This document shows positions 19,660 through 31,448 of a DNA stretch of 64,000 nucleotides, piece by piece. Source of the stretch: Prochlorococcus sp. AG-363-B04 (GTDB taxonomy: Bacteria > Cyanobacteriota > Cyanobacteriia > PCC-6307 > Cyanobiaceae); the NCBI GenBank assembly GCA_003278465.1, contig QCFC01000001.1, positions 1 through 64,000 of the forward strand. Direction: 5' to 3'. Position numbers and translations under genes: made by a program. The stretch's first letter is position 1; every line of letters starts with the position of its first letter. A model generated the notes under the pieces. It saw only the letters and a program-made list of their open reading frames with translations, searched no databases and was not told the DNA's origin.

Positions 19660-20505
19660 TCAATTGACTAAAAGTAGTGACCAAAGTTGTTTTGCTTCTA
19701 TTGAGATTTGCATATTTTGATTATTAATTTTAGAGATTGGATGACAGCTAAGACTGTTGATGAGCATCCATTCATCTCCTTCCTGCGGCTTTTCTTTTAA
19801 TTCAGTCTCTTTAATTATGCCAGCATTTATTCCCTGCTGTCTCATTATTCCTGGAAGACATCCACTTTTTAGATGAGGGGTAAGCCATTGATTGTTGCGC
19901 TTTACAATTAGGTTTGCAGTAGTACCACAACTGATTTCTCCATTAGTACTTAAAAGTAGTGCGTCATCACTTCCTACAAGATTTGCTTCATTACGGGCCA
20001 TGATTGATTGAGTGTAGTTGAATACTTTGCATTGAGAGACTAAACTTTTGGCATTTCGCTGTTCGTATTGACTAATAATTGTAGAGATAGAATTGAAGGA
20101 AATTGATATTGGATTTAATTCCAACCAAAAGCGGCATTTATTTTTATCAGATTGATTTAATTCAAGGTTAATCTTCCGATTTGCTCTGTCTCCTCTACTC
20201 CAATTGAGGCGAAGTGCACCTGCACAATTACGATTATTTAAGTTGTTTCGAAGAATAGCTTCATTAATTAAAGGTAATAGCCACTGTTTTGTAGGAGGGG
20301 ATTCCATTGCGAGGAGGGCAGCACTTTTTTCCCAACGTTCTAGATGGTTGTTTAATAGTTGAGGTTTTCCATTTAAGATGAGAATTGTTTCGAAGATTCC
20401 ATCACCAAAGGTTGTTCCCCGATCGTTCAGTGGAAGGGTTAATTTATTGATTGAATTCCATTTGCCATCTATCCAACCAATGGATTTTGAGTTTTTGCTT
20501 TTCAT
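19660..20505 (-). CDS. pabC: 4-amino-4-deoxychorismate lyase-like aminotransferase class IV
   Basis: Expected to eliminate pyruvate from aminodeoxychorismate to give p-aminobenzoate for folate. It is a 281-aa fold-type-IV PLP enzyme with an N-terminal LPLNDRGTTFGDGIFETIL and a likely PLP lysine in CKVFNYTQSIMARNEAN. In GEISCGTTANLIV, where the family normally has E before G-x-x-x-N (for example ISEG....NLF in branched-chain aminotransferases), there is a Cys. The glutamate that contacts the PLP ring nitrogen thus seems replaced. Its ATG overlaps the pabB stop by 4 nt, and that pairing supports the PabC assignment. Confidence 0.85.
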   Translation of the reverse strand: MKSKNSKSIGWIDGKWNSINKLTLPLNDRGTTFGDGIFETILILNGKPQLLNNHLERWEKSAALLAMESPPTKQWLLPLINEAILRNNLNNRNCAGALRLNWSRGDRANRKINLELNQSDKNKCRFWLELNPISISFNSISTIISQYEQRNAKSLVSQCKVFNYTQSIMARNEANLVGSDDALLLSTNGEISCGTTANLIVKRNNQWLTPHLKSGCLPGIMRQQGINAGIIKETELKEKPQEGDEWMLINSLSCHPISKINNQNMQISIEAKQLWSLLLVN

Positions 20506-21830
20506 TTAAGTGAGTTTAAAAGTGGCATTAACTTCCAAGTAAGTTCTTCAGCTTCATTATTAGCATTTGAGTCTGCCACTATTCCACAACCTGCATGTGC
20601 TTTTAATGTTGTATTTTTACGAATGAGTGTGCGAATTATAATATTACTCTCTAAATTTCCATTCCAATCTACATGCAAGATTGATCCACAATATGGACCT
20701 CTAGCTATTGGTTCTAGCTCGTTTAGTCTTTGGCAAGCTCTTAATTTAGGGGCGCCGCTTATTGATCCACCGGGCCAGCATGCTTCAAGAAGGTCTACCC
20801 ATGTAAATGTTGGCTTGAGTACACCTTGGATTACAGATGTTAAATGATGGACTTGTTTATAACTTTCAATTGCTGTGAGCTCAGGTACGTTAATTGAGCC
20901 TGGTAGGCAGACTTTTCCTAAGTCATTTCGTAGTAGATCAACTATCATCACATTTTCTGCTCTGTCTTTAGAGCTACATATGAGTTCTGCTGCTAAATCT
21001 GAATCGATCAATTGGTTTTTGTGACGAGGTCTAGTTCCTTTGATTGGCCTAGTCTCAACGATTCTATTCGATGTTGTTTTGATGAAACATTCTGGAGAAC
21101 TAGAAAGTATTGCTTCTCCAGCAGCATATCCTGTGGCAATTATTAAAGCCGAATAAGGAGCAGGGCAGTGATATCTAAGTTTTTGATAAAGATCAATGGA
21201 CTTTGTGCAGTTAGGAAGTTTTGTCGTGCAACAAGAGGTTAAGTTAGCTTGGAATATATCACCATTGTAAATCAATGTTTGAAGTATTTCTATGTTTCGT
21301 TTAAACCCATTTAGATCTGTGAGCCACTGCCAACTTTCAAGCGGAATTTTGTTATAGGTTTCGATTTTTTTAATATCGTATTTTTCTTTCTTTGATGGTA
21401 TATCTTCAAGCCAATTTTGCATGATTTTTAGTCGTTTTGGATCGCCACTTTCTATCCAAAGTTGATGTTTAGTAAGATCAAATTTTAGTATCGGGTCGTA
21501 TCGAGCAATCCAGAGTGTGGCCATTTCATTAGTTTTCCATGGATTGGATGATTCAATCCATGCTCCAGCCTCATAACTCAACCAACCGATCCAGTAGCCA
21601 GGTTCTAAATTACGGAGAGCAGAAAAAGGATTACGTGCAGATGATTCATGTGGTAATCCCCGACAACAAATTTCCTGTATTGGATTGATAGCTAATGTTG
21701 ACCATCTTCCAAGCTTGCTTCCATCACTATCTAACCAAATGAGTCCTTCTTCCCCCCATTCTTTGGTGATTTGAATAGCAACTTGAAGTGGCTCTTTCCA
21801 TTTGCAAAGTTGACGTATAACCTGAATCAC
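20502..21830 (-). CDS. pabB: Aminodeoxychorismate synthase component I
   Basis: Aminates chorismate to 4-amino-4-deoxychorismate together with a glutaminase subunit. The 442-aa chorismate-binding protein has RIVETRPIKGTRPR; the lysine in PIKGT is characteristic of PabB, whereas anthranilate synthase TrpE usually has PIAGT. Further signatures are VDLLRNDLGKVC and WPGGSISGAPKLRACQ. It follows queC by 4 nt and overlaps pabC by 4 nt. The glutaminase partner is not in this window. Confidence 0.93.
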   Translation of the reverse strand: MIQVIRQLCKWKEPLQVAIQITKEWGEEGLIWLDSDGSKLGRWSTLAINPIQEICCRGLPHESSARNPFSALRNLEPGYWIGWLSYEAGAWIESSNPWKTNEMATLWIARYDPILKFDLTKHQLWIESGDPKRLKIMQNWLEDIPSKKEKYDIKKIETYNKIPLESWQWLTDLNGFKRNIEILQTLIYNGDIFQANLTSCCTTKLPNCTKSIDLYQKLRYHCPAPYSALIIATGYAAGEAILSSSPECFIKTTSNRIVETRPIKGTRPRHKNQLIDSDLAAELICSSKDRAENVMIVDLLRNDLGKVCLPGSINVPELTAIESYKQVHHLTSVIQGVLKPTFTWVDLLEACWPGGSISGAPKLRACQRLNELEPIARGPYCGSILHVDWNGNLESNIIIRTLIRKNTTLKAHAGCGIVADSNANNEAEELTWKLMPLLNSLK

Positions 21831-21834
21831 TATT

Positions 21835-22515
21835 TTAATTAATAATAGGGTTTGATTTTGTAAGTTGCTCTAAGGCGGAAATACGTATTCTGCAACTATC
21901 ACATAAACCACATGGTTTTTCTCCGCCCTGGTAGCAACTCCAAGTTTTTTCTATAGGTACCCCAAGTCTCACAGCTTCTTTAATAATTTGCTTTTTGTTG
22001 AGTTCTATTAGTGGTGCCCAGAGAAGTGTTCCATGTCCTTCACGTCCTGTTTTTGTAGCTAAATTAGCTAAAATTTGAAATGCATTTAGGTAATCACCTC
22101 GACAATCAGGGTAACCCGAATAATCTAATGCATTAATACCTAAAACAATTTTCTTTGCTTTATAAGCTTCAGCAAGACTAAGAGCGATTGCAATAAAAAC
22201 TGTATTTCGTCCTGGAACGTACGTGTTGGGAATTTCTCCTGTTTGGATTCCTTTGGTAGGTATGCTTTGTTGTGTATCTGTTAATGATGAGCCACCCCAT
22301 TTGGCTAGATTGATTTTGATTACATGGTGTTCGATAAGATTCAGATATTTTGCTAGATAAGCTGCTGCTTCTAGCTCACGTAAATGTCTTTGGCCATAAT
22401 TAAATGATAATCCTATTACTTGATCGCCAGCTTCAATTGCCATAGCAGTAGCTGTTGCTGAATCAAGACCACCCGATAGCAAGGCAATAGTTGTATTGTG
22501 ATTTTGATAGGACAT
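21835..22515 (-). CDS. queC: 7-cyano-7-deazaguanine (preQ0) synthase
   Basis: Converts 7-carboxy-7-deazaguanine to preQ0 with ATP and ammonia, for queuosine in tRNA. The protein is 226 aa from ATG at 22515. The PP-loop ATPase motif is [15 protein letters not shown], and the C-terminal zinc motif is [15 protein letters not shown]. The ORF track's start at 22563 lies inside queE and adds a non-conserved stretch. [16 protein letters not shown] is the expected N-terminus and sits 2 nt after the queE stop, consistent with coupling. Confidence 0.95.
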   Translation of the reverse strand: MSYQNHNTTIALLSGGLDSATATAMAIEAGDQVIGLSFNYGQRHLRELEAAAYLAKYLNLIEHHVIKINLAKWGGSSLTDTQQSIPTKGIQTGEIPNTYVPGRNTVFIAIALSLAEAYKAKKIVLGINALDYSGYPDCRGDYLNAFQILANLATKTGREGHGTLLWAPLIELNKKQIIKEAVRLGVPIEKTWSCYQGGEKPCGLCDSCRIRISALEQLTKSNPIIN

Positions 22516-22517
22516 TC

Positions 22518-23161
22518 TTAGTGAACTCCTAACCATTTGTGAGTTTGTAGACTTAATTTCCATTGAGGATTATGTTTTACATGATCAATTGCCAATGATT
22601 GACCTTTAGAGCTCTCCCATTCTGGTTGGATAAATAATAATGGTCTATTAAAGCGTTTCACGGAGAGGATAATTTCTTCAATATATTTAGCAAAATCAAG
22701 ATCTTCTTGATCATGAATAATAACTTTTAATTCCTGACATTTTTCTAATAATTCTGTGCAAGGATGAGCATGGCGCTTGGGAGATAGAGTAATCCAATTT
22801 GGGGAACCGCTTAGAGGATCAACGCCACTAGTTTCTAAGTGAATAGGGATATTTTTTTTGCTTTTAGAAACTGTTGCTTCTCTAATTGCCTTTGAGAGTT
22901 CATCTAGATTGTGATGTAATGGCTCACCTCCTGTTATGACTACAAAGGCTGCACCGGCTGTTACTGCCTTTGTTGTTTTATGAGCTAATTCATGGATAGA
23001 TAATTGAGGATGTGACTTTGCTGACCATGAGTTTTTGGTGTCACACCAATGACAACCAACATTGCAACTAGCAAGTCTAATAAAAAATGCACTTCTTCCG
23101 GCATGTGCTCCTTCTCCTTGAATGGAATGGAAGCTCTCCACTATTGGTAGTGTGGAGGTCA

Positions 23162-23162
<1 letters not shown>
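22518..23162 (-). CDS. queE: 7-carboxy-7-deazaguanine synthase
   Basis: Radical SAM enzyme making 7-carboxy-7-deazaguanine from carboxytetrahydropterin, the step before QueC. The 214-aa protein begins with [20 protein letters not shown] and has the cluster motif CNVGCHWC (CxxxCxxC). [13 protein letters not shown] is the SAM-binding GGE motif. Its ATG shares one base with the pyrG stop (TAATG). Adjacency to queC confirms the pathway. Confidence 0.95.
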
Positions 23163-24916
<1,754 letters not shown>

Positions 24917-24967
24917 TTATTGTATGAATTTTAAGTAATATTTTTTTTGATTGCATATCTGCTTTGG

Positions 24968-26098
24968 TTAAGTATCGAGATTTTGGATGTATTCCATCAC
25001 CTTGTATCGAGCTTGAGGCTGTCTTAGTTTAGATAAAGCTTTTGCTTCTAGTTGCCGGACTCGTTCTCTGGAAAGATTCATGACTGTACCTATTTGAGTG
25101 AGTGTCTTTGGACTTTCATCTCCTAGGCCAAAACGGTGACGAATGACTGTGGCTTCACGTGGGTTTAGGTCTTTTAGAAGAATTTCTAGATCTTGGTGTA
25201 AATAATTTTGCGTTAACTTTTCTTCTGGTGTGGCCTTTCCATCTGGGATCAGATCTCCAAGTTTTATGTTGTCTTCATTCCCAATTTTCTTGTCTAGTGA
25301 AATAGAACGTGGAATTCTCAAAAGAGTTTGACGTATTGTTTCCTCTTTCATTCCTAAACCTTGTGCAAGATCCTTTATTGAAGCTATTCGACCATGTTTC
25401 ATTGTAATTTCATGTTGTATTCGTTTGATTTTGTTTAATTTTTCTGTCACATGAATAGGTATACGAATTGTTCTGCATTGAGTTGCTATTGCTCTTGTAA
25501 TGTTTTGTCGAATCCACCAATATGAGTAAGTACTCAAACGAAATCCTCTTGTAGGATCAAATTTTTCAACTGCATGTTCAAGGCCTAAACTACCTTCTTG
25601 AACTAAATCAAGTAAGTCCATTCCTCTATGTTGATATTTTTTTGCTATTGCTACAACAAGCCGTAGGTTTGCTTTAATCATTCGATCTTTTGCTCGATAG
25701 CCTTCTCTTAGAACTCTCTTTATTTCATTGGGTTGTAGTCCTGCTATTTCCCCCCATTTTTGGTACCCCTCTGACAATTTTTGCTGTAGTTGTGATGGCT
25801 TAACACCAGCAGCTTTGGCCCATTCTTTTGTTGTAAGAGAATGAGACCCATGCTTAGCTTCTTTTAATTTTAAATTTTCTAATTGATGAAGTTCCTGAAT
25901 TATTTTATTTTTTTTCGCAAAAACTTTTCCTTCTTGGATTAAGTGCTCTCGACGTTGGACCAGTCTCGCTAAGAGCAATTCTTCCTCCTCGCTGAGTAGA
26001 TCAACTCGTCCAATATCATTTAGATATAAGCGTACAAGATCTACTTTGCAGCGCTTTTGGTTTGGGGACTCCCCAGCTTTGCGGGGGTTTTGTTTCAA
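24968..26098 (-). CDS. RpoD-like sigma-70 factor (second copy, divergent group 2)
   Basis: Second sigma-70 factor in the window, 376 aa. Region 1.2 is VRLYLNDIGRVDLLSEEEE. Region 2 includes RMIKANLRLVVAIAKKYQ, LDLVQEGSLGLEHAVEKFD and LSTYSYWWIRQNITRAIA. Region 4.2 is LTQIGTVMNLSRERVRQLEA. Unlike the first copy, it has about 60 extra basic and coiled-coil-like residues between regions 1.2 and 2.1, including KEWAKAAGVKPSQLQQKL, which resembles the insert of some cyanobacterial group 2 factors. A 132-nt gap separates it from pyrG. The Sig designation is not determinable here. Confidence 0.93.
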   Translation of the reverse strand: MKQNPRKAGESPNQKRCKVDLVRLYLNDIGRVDLLSEEEELLLARLVQRREHLIQEGKVFAKKNKIIQELHQLENLKLKEAKHGSHSLTTKEWAKAAGVKPSQLQQKLSEGYQKWGEIAGLQPNEIKRVLREGYRAKDRMIKANLRLVVAIAKKYQHRGMDLLDLVQEGSLGLEHAVEKFDPTRGFRLSTYSYWWIRQNITRAIATQCRTIRIPIHVTEKLNKIKRIQHEITMKHGRIASIKDLAQGLGMKEETIRQTLLRIPRSISLDKKIGNEDNIKLGDLIPDGKATPEEKLTQNYLHQDLEILLKDLNPREATVIRHRFGLGDESPKTLTQIGTVMNLSRERVRQLEAKALSKLRQPQARYKVMEYIQNLDT

Positions 26099-26164
26099 GG
26101 TTTAAGAGAATGGACTATATATAGCTTTATCGTTTAATTCGAAAAGTGCTCAAACCCTTGGAAT

Positions 26165-27985
26165 CTATTCAGTATCTTTCAAGGTGCTTTCTACATTAAG
26201 TTCTTTCAGTTGTTTCTTCGAGACATTGGCTGGGGCTTCAGTCATGAGACATCTTGCTTGCTGGGTTTTAGGGAAAGCAATAGTGTCTCTAATAGATTCT
26301 TCGCCTGTTAATAGCATTACTATTCTGTCGATTCCAAATGCAATACCACCATGTGGAGGAGCTCCGAGCTCCAATGCGTTTATTAAGAAACCAAACTGCT
26401 CATTTGCAATTTCCTGAGAAAGGCCAATTGTTTTTAATACTTCTTGCTGTAGCTTTGCATCGTGAATTCTAATTGACCCACCCCCCAATTCTAGTCCATT
26501 TAATACAAGATCATAAGCTTGTGCTCGTGATTTAGGTAATAATTTAGACCAAGATTTTGGATCATTCCCAAGATCTTCGTTGTTTGGAGCACAGAAAGGA
26601 TGATGCAGTGCTTCTAGTCTTTTCTCTTCAGTATTGAATTCAAACATTGGAAAGTCAGTAACCCATAAAAAATTCCAATAATTTTTTTGATTTTCTTTTG
26701 GTATTAGTTTTAATTCTTTTGCAATATATTGACGAATTCTATCAAGGGTTTTGTGAACAATTGTCGTTTCACCTGCGCCAAAGAGTATTAGATCTCCCGC
26801 TTTGGATTTAGTCCTGTTGAGCAATTCTATTATTTGTGAACTAGTAAGGTTGTCTTTTATTGCACCGATTGTGTCAATTTCATTTGATTCACGTACTCTT
26901 ATAAAAGCCAATCCTCCTGCACCGGCTTTTTCAGCCTCACTAAAAATATCACCACCTGGTTTAATTCTTACATTACTAATTGAGTTATTACCCCCAGTAA
27001 TATTTATACATTTTACTGATCCCCCCTTTGCAATTGCTCCTGAAAACACTTTAAAACCTATGTCTTGCATGATGTCATTTACATCATTTAATTCCATTCC
27101 ATAGCGATTGTCTGGTCGGTCGGTACCATATTGATTTACTGCTTCTTTCCAGGTCAATCTTGGAAAAGGAATAGGGATATCGATACCTTTAACTTGTTTC
27201 CAAATAGATGCGATAAGTTTTTCATTGAGATTAAGAATTTGTTCTTGATCCATAAAGCTCATTTCTATATCTAATTGTGTGAATTCAGGTTGTCTATCCG
27301 CACGGAGGTCTTCATCTCGAAAACATCGAGCTACTTGGTAATAACGCTCTAACCCACCAACCATTAGCAATTGTTTGAAAAGTTGAGGTGATTGAGGTAA
27401 GGCAAACCATTCGCCTTCACATACTCGTGAAGGCACTAGATAATCCCTAGCACCTTCAGGAGTTGATTTTGTTAGTACAGGTGTTTCAACTTCTATGAAT
27501 CCTTCTGCTTCAAGGTATGCCCTAGCTGTTTGGATGGTTTTGTGACGTAATTTAAGATTTCTTTTCATTCGTTCTCGACGTAAATCGAGATACCGGTATC
27601 GCAGTCTTAGCTCTTCTTTTACAGATTCTTCATCATGGCTGGAAACACTAAAAGGTAAATTGCCTTTTACTTGATTGAGAATTTGCAAATCAGAAGCTAA
27701 AACTTCAATGTTTCCAGTATTGAGCTTTTGATTAATTGCTTCATCTGGTCGGGCCCTCACGCACCCAGTTACTTGAATGACAGTTTCATTTCTTAGGGTT
27801 TCTGCAATGGAGAACAACTCTGGACCTTGATTTGGATCCACGGTGATCTGCACTGTTCCGCTCTGGTCTCTTAGATCAAGGAAGATCACTCCACCATGAT
27901 CTCGACAGCGATCTATCCATCCACATAGTTGAACTTCTGAGGCAATGTGATCACTGCGCAGATCACCGCAATCATTGCTGCGCAT
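26165..27985 (-). CDS. aspS: Aspartyl-tRNA synthetase
   Basis: Class II synthetase, 606 aa, bacterial type. The N-terminal OB-fold anticodon-binding domain is visible ([20 protein letters not shown]). Motif 2 is [20 protein letters not shown] and motif 3 is [17 protein letters not shown]. The GAD insertion of bacterial AspRS lies in between (about residues 290-420). The N-terminal [14 protein letters not shown] is normal. Whether it also charges tRNA-Asn depends on the anticodon-binding residues and GatCAB, which I cannot assess here. Confidence 0.97.
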   Translation of the reverse strand: MRSNDCGDLRSDHIASEVQLCGWIDRCRDHGGVIFLDLRDQSGTVQITVDPNQGPELFSIAETLRNETVIQVTGCVRARPDEAINQKLNTGNIEVLASDLQILNQVKGNLPFSVSSHDEESVKEELRLRYRYLDLRRERMKRNLKLRHKTIQTARAYLEAEGFIEVETPVLTKSTPEGARDYLVPSRVCEGEWFALPQSPQLFKQLLMVGGLERYYQVARCFRDEDLRADRQPEFTQLDIEMSFMDQEQILNLNEKLIASIWKQVKGIDIPIPFPRLTWKEAVNQYGTDRPDNRYGMELNDVNDIMQDIGFKVFSGAIAKGGSVKCINITGGNNSISNVRIKPGGDIFSEAEKAGAGGLAFIRVRESNEIDTIGAIKDNLTSSQIIELLNRTKSKAGDLILFGAGETTIVHKTLDRIRQYIAKELKLIPKENQKNYWNFLWVTDFPMFEFNTEEKRLEALHHPFCAPNNEDLGNDPKSWSKLLPKSRAQAYDLVLNGLELGGGSIRIHDAKLQQEVLKTIGLSQEIANEQFGFLINALELGAPPHGGIAFGIDRIVMLLTGEESIRDTIAFPKTQQARCLMTEAPANVSKKQLKELNVESTLKDTE

Positions 27986-28060
27986 AAATAAGAACGCATA
28001 ACCAAATCAGAGTTTCCCATAGGGAGTTCCTTTGGCGAGTTTTTTTCTTTTTTTGATGAC

Positions 28061-29179
28061 CTATCTTTTTCGGTAGAAAGGCTTTTTTACTACTTTTGCA
28101 GGGTAGAGTTCATTTCTGATCTTGATTTCAAGAGAACTTCCTACTTTTCCCAAGTCGGTCGGAACATAGGCAAGAGCAATAGGTTCTTTCAGCGTTGGTG
28201 ACCAGGTTCCACTGGTGATTGTGCCTACAGTCGAACCTCCATTGAAAACTTGATGGCCATTACGAGGAATAGCGCGTCCTTGAACCTTTAAGCCAACAAG
28301 ACGTCGTTTTGTGCCTTCTATGGACTTTTGTTCTAGTGCATGTCTCCCTATGAATTGTTGTGGCATTTCTAGATGCACAAGCCATCCAAGCCCCGCTTCA
28401 AAAGGATTGGTTTCAGCGTTCATCTCCTGACCGTAAAGATTCATAGCCGCTTCTAATCTCAGAGTATCTCTTGCCCCTAGCCCACAAGGGGTAACACCTT
28501 CATCTAATAGCCTCATCCATAATTCACGACCCGTATCTCGCTTTAAAAGTATTTCAAAGCCATCTTCCCCTGTATAGCCTGTTGCGGATATGAAAACTGT
28601 TTCTTGATGGTTTTTTTTTAAAGAATCGAGTTTGATATGACGATGACTAAATCGTGGAATTGTTTTAAGAGGGGTACTGGTAAGTTTTTGCATGATTTCT
28701 AGTGATTTGGGTCCTTGCAATGCCAGTAAGATGCCATTGTCTTTTTCATCTAATATTGAAATTCCTTCTGGCAGAAGATATTTGCTAATCCATTGTATAT
28801 CTTTTTGTATGCATGCCGCATTAATTACTATTAATAAATCATGAGCTTGATCCTTATTTTTGTCGTACAGCTCGTAGATAATCAGATCATCAATAATACC
28901 TCCATTTTCATTGGTCAATACTGTGTAGCATGCTTCTCCTGGCCCTATTTGATTTAAGTTGCTGGGAACGAGTCTTTGTAGTTTGCTTTTTGGGTTATCT
29001 CCAGAAAGACGGAATACACCCATATGAGATATGTCAAATAAACCTGCTTGCTCCCTAACAGAGTTGTGCTCATGAATTAGACCTTTGAATTGGATTGGCA
29101 TTTCCCATCCTGCAAAAGCCACCATACGAGCACCTATATCCCTGTAAAGTTCAAAAAGAGGAGTTTTTGTAAGCGTCAT
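28061..29179 (-). CDS. gcvT: Aminomethyltransferase (glycine cleavage T protein)
   Basis: Transfers the methylene group from the H-protein lipoyl arm to THF and releases ammonia. It is 372 aa from ATG at 29179 (MTLTKTPLFELYRDIGARM). The ORF track's 22-residue extension is not family-like. Conserved features are MVAFAGWEMPIQFKG, FDISHMGVFRLSG, the THF-contacting ATGYTGEDGFEILL and LGARDTLRLEAAMNLYGQ. GcvH and GcvP are encoded about 23 kb away on the other strand. Confidence 0.96.
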   Translation of the reverse strand: MTLTKTPLFELYRDIGARMVAFAGWEMPIQFKGLIHEHNSVREQAGLFDISHMGVFRLSGDNPKSKLQRLVPSNLNQIGPGEACYTVLTNENGGIIDDLIIYELYDKNKDQAHDLLIVINAACIQKDIQWISKYLLPEGISILDEKDNGILLALQGPKSLEIMQKLTSTPLKTIPRFSHRHIKLDSLKKNHQETVFISATGYTGEDGFEILLKRDTGRELWMRLLDEGVTPCGLGARDTLRLEAAMNLYGQEMNAETNPFEAGLGWLVHLEMPQQFIGRHALEQKSIEGTKRRLVGLKVQGRAIPRNGHQVFNGGSTVGTITSGTWSPTLKEPIALAYVPTDLGKVGSSLEIKIRNELYPAKVVKKPFYRKR

Positions 29180-29289
29180 GCCGAAATAAGATTTGTGGTT
29201 CTCTTGGAAGAAGTAAACTGAATTTAAAAGAAGAGAGGGAATCAAAGACTTTTGTTTCGAAATGGTTTAATCCTTAAACCCTTCCTAAT

Positions 29290-29565
29290 GTGGATTGCCT
29301 CGGGCATAGAATTTTGTCCACTAAGCATTGCTGCAGAACTTGTAAGCATTGTTCATTTGAGCAAAATAGACTTATAGGTGCATGTAGCTTGAGAAAATTA
29401 AATGTAGAAGTTGACCTGGCAACAGTTTTAGTTTGCCATCATTGGACTAAACGAGAGCCTTCTTTACCGAAACTAGAAAATATTCAAGAAGATATCTATT
29501 CTCATAGACAACTAGAATTTAATCGTTCATTGGTAAATGCAATTTCTTCTGATTTATCTTTGTAA
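29290..29565 (+). CDS. Small cysteine-rich protein, possible metal-binding
   Basis: A 91-aa protein, GTG start, no recognised family. Seven of its eight Cys lie in a compact pattern: HCCRTCKHCSFEQN, GACSLRKLNV and VLVCHHW. Spacing CxxCxxC followed by C and CHH looks like a zinc or Fe-S site. The C-terminal third is acidic and polar. I recall similar short proteins with a CRxCKH...C.L/RKL...CHHW pattern in marine picocyanobacteria but cannot name a function. It is divergent from gcvT across about 110 nt, so the two may share regulation. Confidence 0.7.
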   Translation: MDCLGHRILSTKHCCRTCKHCSFEQNRLIGACSLRKLNVEVDLATVLVCHHWTKREPSLPKLENIQEDIYSHRQLEFNRSLVNAISSDLSL

Positions 29566-29589
29566 GGTCTATCAGGCTCAATTCTGTCT

Positions 29590-30489
29590 TTATGAATTTT
29601 GACTAAGCAACATTAGAAGACTTCTTGTTACTTTTGCAGCTAAAACACTACTAATTCCTGAATGATCAAGTAGTGGCGAAAGCTCTACAATATCAGCTGC
29701 TACAAGATTGTAGTTTCGCAGTACTTCTACAATTGATGCAAAGTCATTCCAAAAAAATCCTCCTGGTTCTGGTGTACCTGTTCCAGGCATGACACTTGGA
29801 TCAAACCAATCAAGATCGACAGTTAGATAAATAGGTTGCTCGCGATGTTGTTGTAATTTTCTATTTAAATCTGATGCCGATTTGCCAGAGTTGTGTAATA
29901 CCAGACGATTTTGATTATTTATTTCTTCAAATTCTTGTTTCGTGCCACTCCTAATAGCTACTTGATATAAGGTTTTACTAGGAAGTACTTCAAGACAGCG
30001 ACGCATTGCACAAGCATGACTGTGTTTATTACCTAGCCATTCTTCACGTAGATCTGCATGTGCATCTAATTGAATTAATATTAGATCAGAATAGAAAGTT
30101 GCAGTTGCAGCTACTGCGCCAGAGGTTATTGAATGTTCACCGCCTAAAAGTAATGGTTTCATATTTGAATTAAGTAATTTATGAGTAATATTTTTTACAG
30201 CTTCTACAATTGGTTCAGGTGCACCTGTAGGAATTTTTAAGGATCCTAAATCACAAAAGAAAAGATCTTCAAGATCCATATTTAATTGAGGACAGAAAGT
30301 TTCTATTCCATTACTCACTTCTCTTATCGCTGAAGGGCCAAAACGGGTGCCGGGTCTAAAAGAAGTTGTTCCATCATATGTGACTCCATATAAACCTACA
30401 GTACAGTTTTCAGATTTTTCTTTTGCTCCCATAAAGACACCTCCATCATTAAAAAATTCGTCAATATATAAGGGATTATTGTCATTCAT
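29590..30489 (-). CDS. speB: Agmatinase / ureohydrolase family protein
   Basis: Likely hydrolyses agmatine to putrescine and urea. It is 299 aa from ATG at 30489. Dinuclear manganese ligands are visible in [25 protein letters not shown] and [19 protein letters not shown]. The ORF track start at 30567 lies inside speE. The real ATG overlaps the speE stop by 4 nt, so the pair is coupled. Adjacency to spermidine synthase supports agmatinase over arginase or guanidinobutyrase. Confidence 0.9.
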   Translation of the reverse strand: MNDNNPLYIDEFFNDGGVFMGAKEKSENCTVGLYGVTYDGTTSFRPGTRFGPSAIREVSNGIETFCPQLNMDLEDLFFCDLGSLKIPTGAPEPIVEAVKNITHKLLNSNMKPLLLGGEHSITSGAVAATATFYSDLILIQLDAHADLREEWLGNKHSHACAMRRCLEVLPSKTLYQVAIRSGTKQEFEEINNQNRLVLHNSGKSASDLNRKLQQHREQPIYLTVDLDWFDPSVMPGTGTPEPGGFFWNDFASIVEVLRNYNLVAADIVELSPLLDHSGISSVLAAKVTRSLLMLLSQNS

Positions 30490-31349
30490 TTTTCTAGCGC
30501 TCTTTCGACAAATGCGGGCATTGCGTGAAAAGCACCTTGTTGCCATCGAATGCTCCATATTTCGCATTCTTCTTTAATTTGATCAGCTCGTTCTTTCATT
30601 GGATTGAGATAAATTGGACTTTCTTTTGAGGCAAATGTCCAACTCCACCATCCGCTGGGATACATTGGCACCCAACCATAAAGTGGATCTGCAAAGTTGA
30701 ATACCTCTCGTATTATTTGGACCATTTCTATATGAATTTTAAAGAATGATTCTGGTGATTCACTTTGAGTTGCAAAAACACCTCCAGGTTTCAGAATGCG
30801 TTTACAATTTTCATAAAAATTTCGATTAAAGAGACCTTTTGCAGGCCCTTTTGGGTCAGACCCATCCACTATAATAACATCATATGAGTTTTCATGAGCA
30901 TTTGAGACCCAGGTGATTCCGTCTTCTATTTTTATATTTAAGCGAGGATCTTTCCAGGCATAACTTCCAATGCCAGGTAAATATTCTTGGCAAACTTCAA
31001 TAACGCGGTTATCAATTTCTATTAAATCAAGATTTTTGATTTGTTTATGTCGAAGACATTCTTTTGCCGTGCCACCATCTCCACCTCCAATAATTAGTAC
31101 TCTTTTGATGTCATTTGCACTGCATAATGCAGGATGGACCAAAGCTTCATGATAATGTTTCTCTTGAAATTCAGCTGTCATCCAGCAACTATCTAATAAA
31201 AGGCCTTTTCCGTAGCGATTGCTTTCAATTATGGTTATTCTTTGATAATCACTGTATTCATCTAAGATGACTTTAGCTTTGAGGCCATATCTGACATCTT
31301 CATGAATTTCATCTATCCAATTTAATTTTTCAACGTGAGACTTGTCCAT
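30486..31349 (-). CDS. speE: Spermidine synthase (polyamine aminopropyltransferase)
   Basis: Transfers an aminopropyl group from decarboxylated SAM to putrescine. The protein is 287 aa. Signatures are [20 protein letters not shown], the nucleotide-binding [18 protein letters not shown] and [17 protein letters not shown] with the catalytic Asp. Its product gene pair speE-speB gives two consecutive polyamine steps. Decarboxylase genes for arginine and SAM are not in the window. Confidence 0.95.
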   Translation of the reverse strand: MDKSHVEKLNWIDEIHEDVRYGLKAKVILDEYSDYQRITIIESNRYGKGLLLDSCWMTAEFQEKHYHEALVHPALCSANDIKRVLIIGGGDGGTAKECLRHKQIKNLDLIEIDNRVIEVCQEYLPGIGSYAWKDPRLNIKIEDGITWVSNAHENSYDVIIVDGSDPKGPAKGLFNRNFYENCKRILKPGGVFATQSESPESFFKIHIEMVQIIREVFNFADPLYGWVPMYPSGWWSWTFASKESPIYLNPMKERADQIKEECEIWSIRWQQGAFHAMPAFVERALEK

Positions 31350-31448
31350 AGAAATAGACTTATAAAATTGAGTACTTGTCAGATTGAATCAATTTATTCT
31401 GCCTGAAGTTGAGTGATTTTAATGACCAAATTATATTAGTCATATTGA

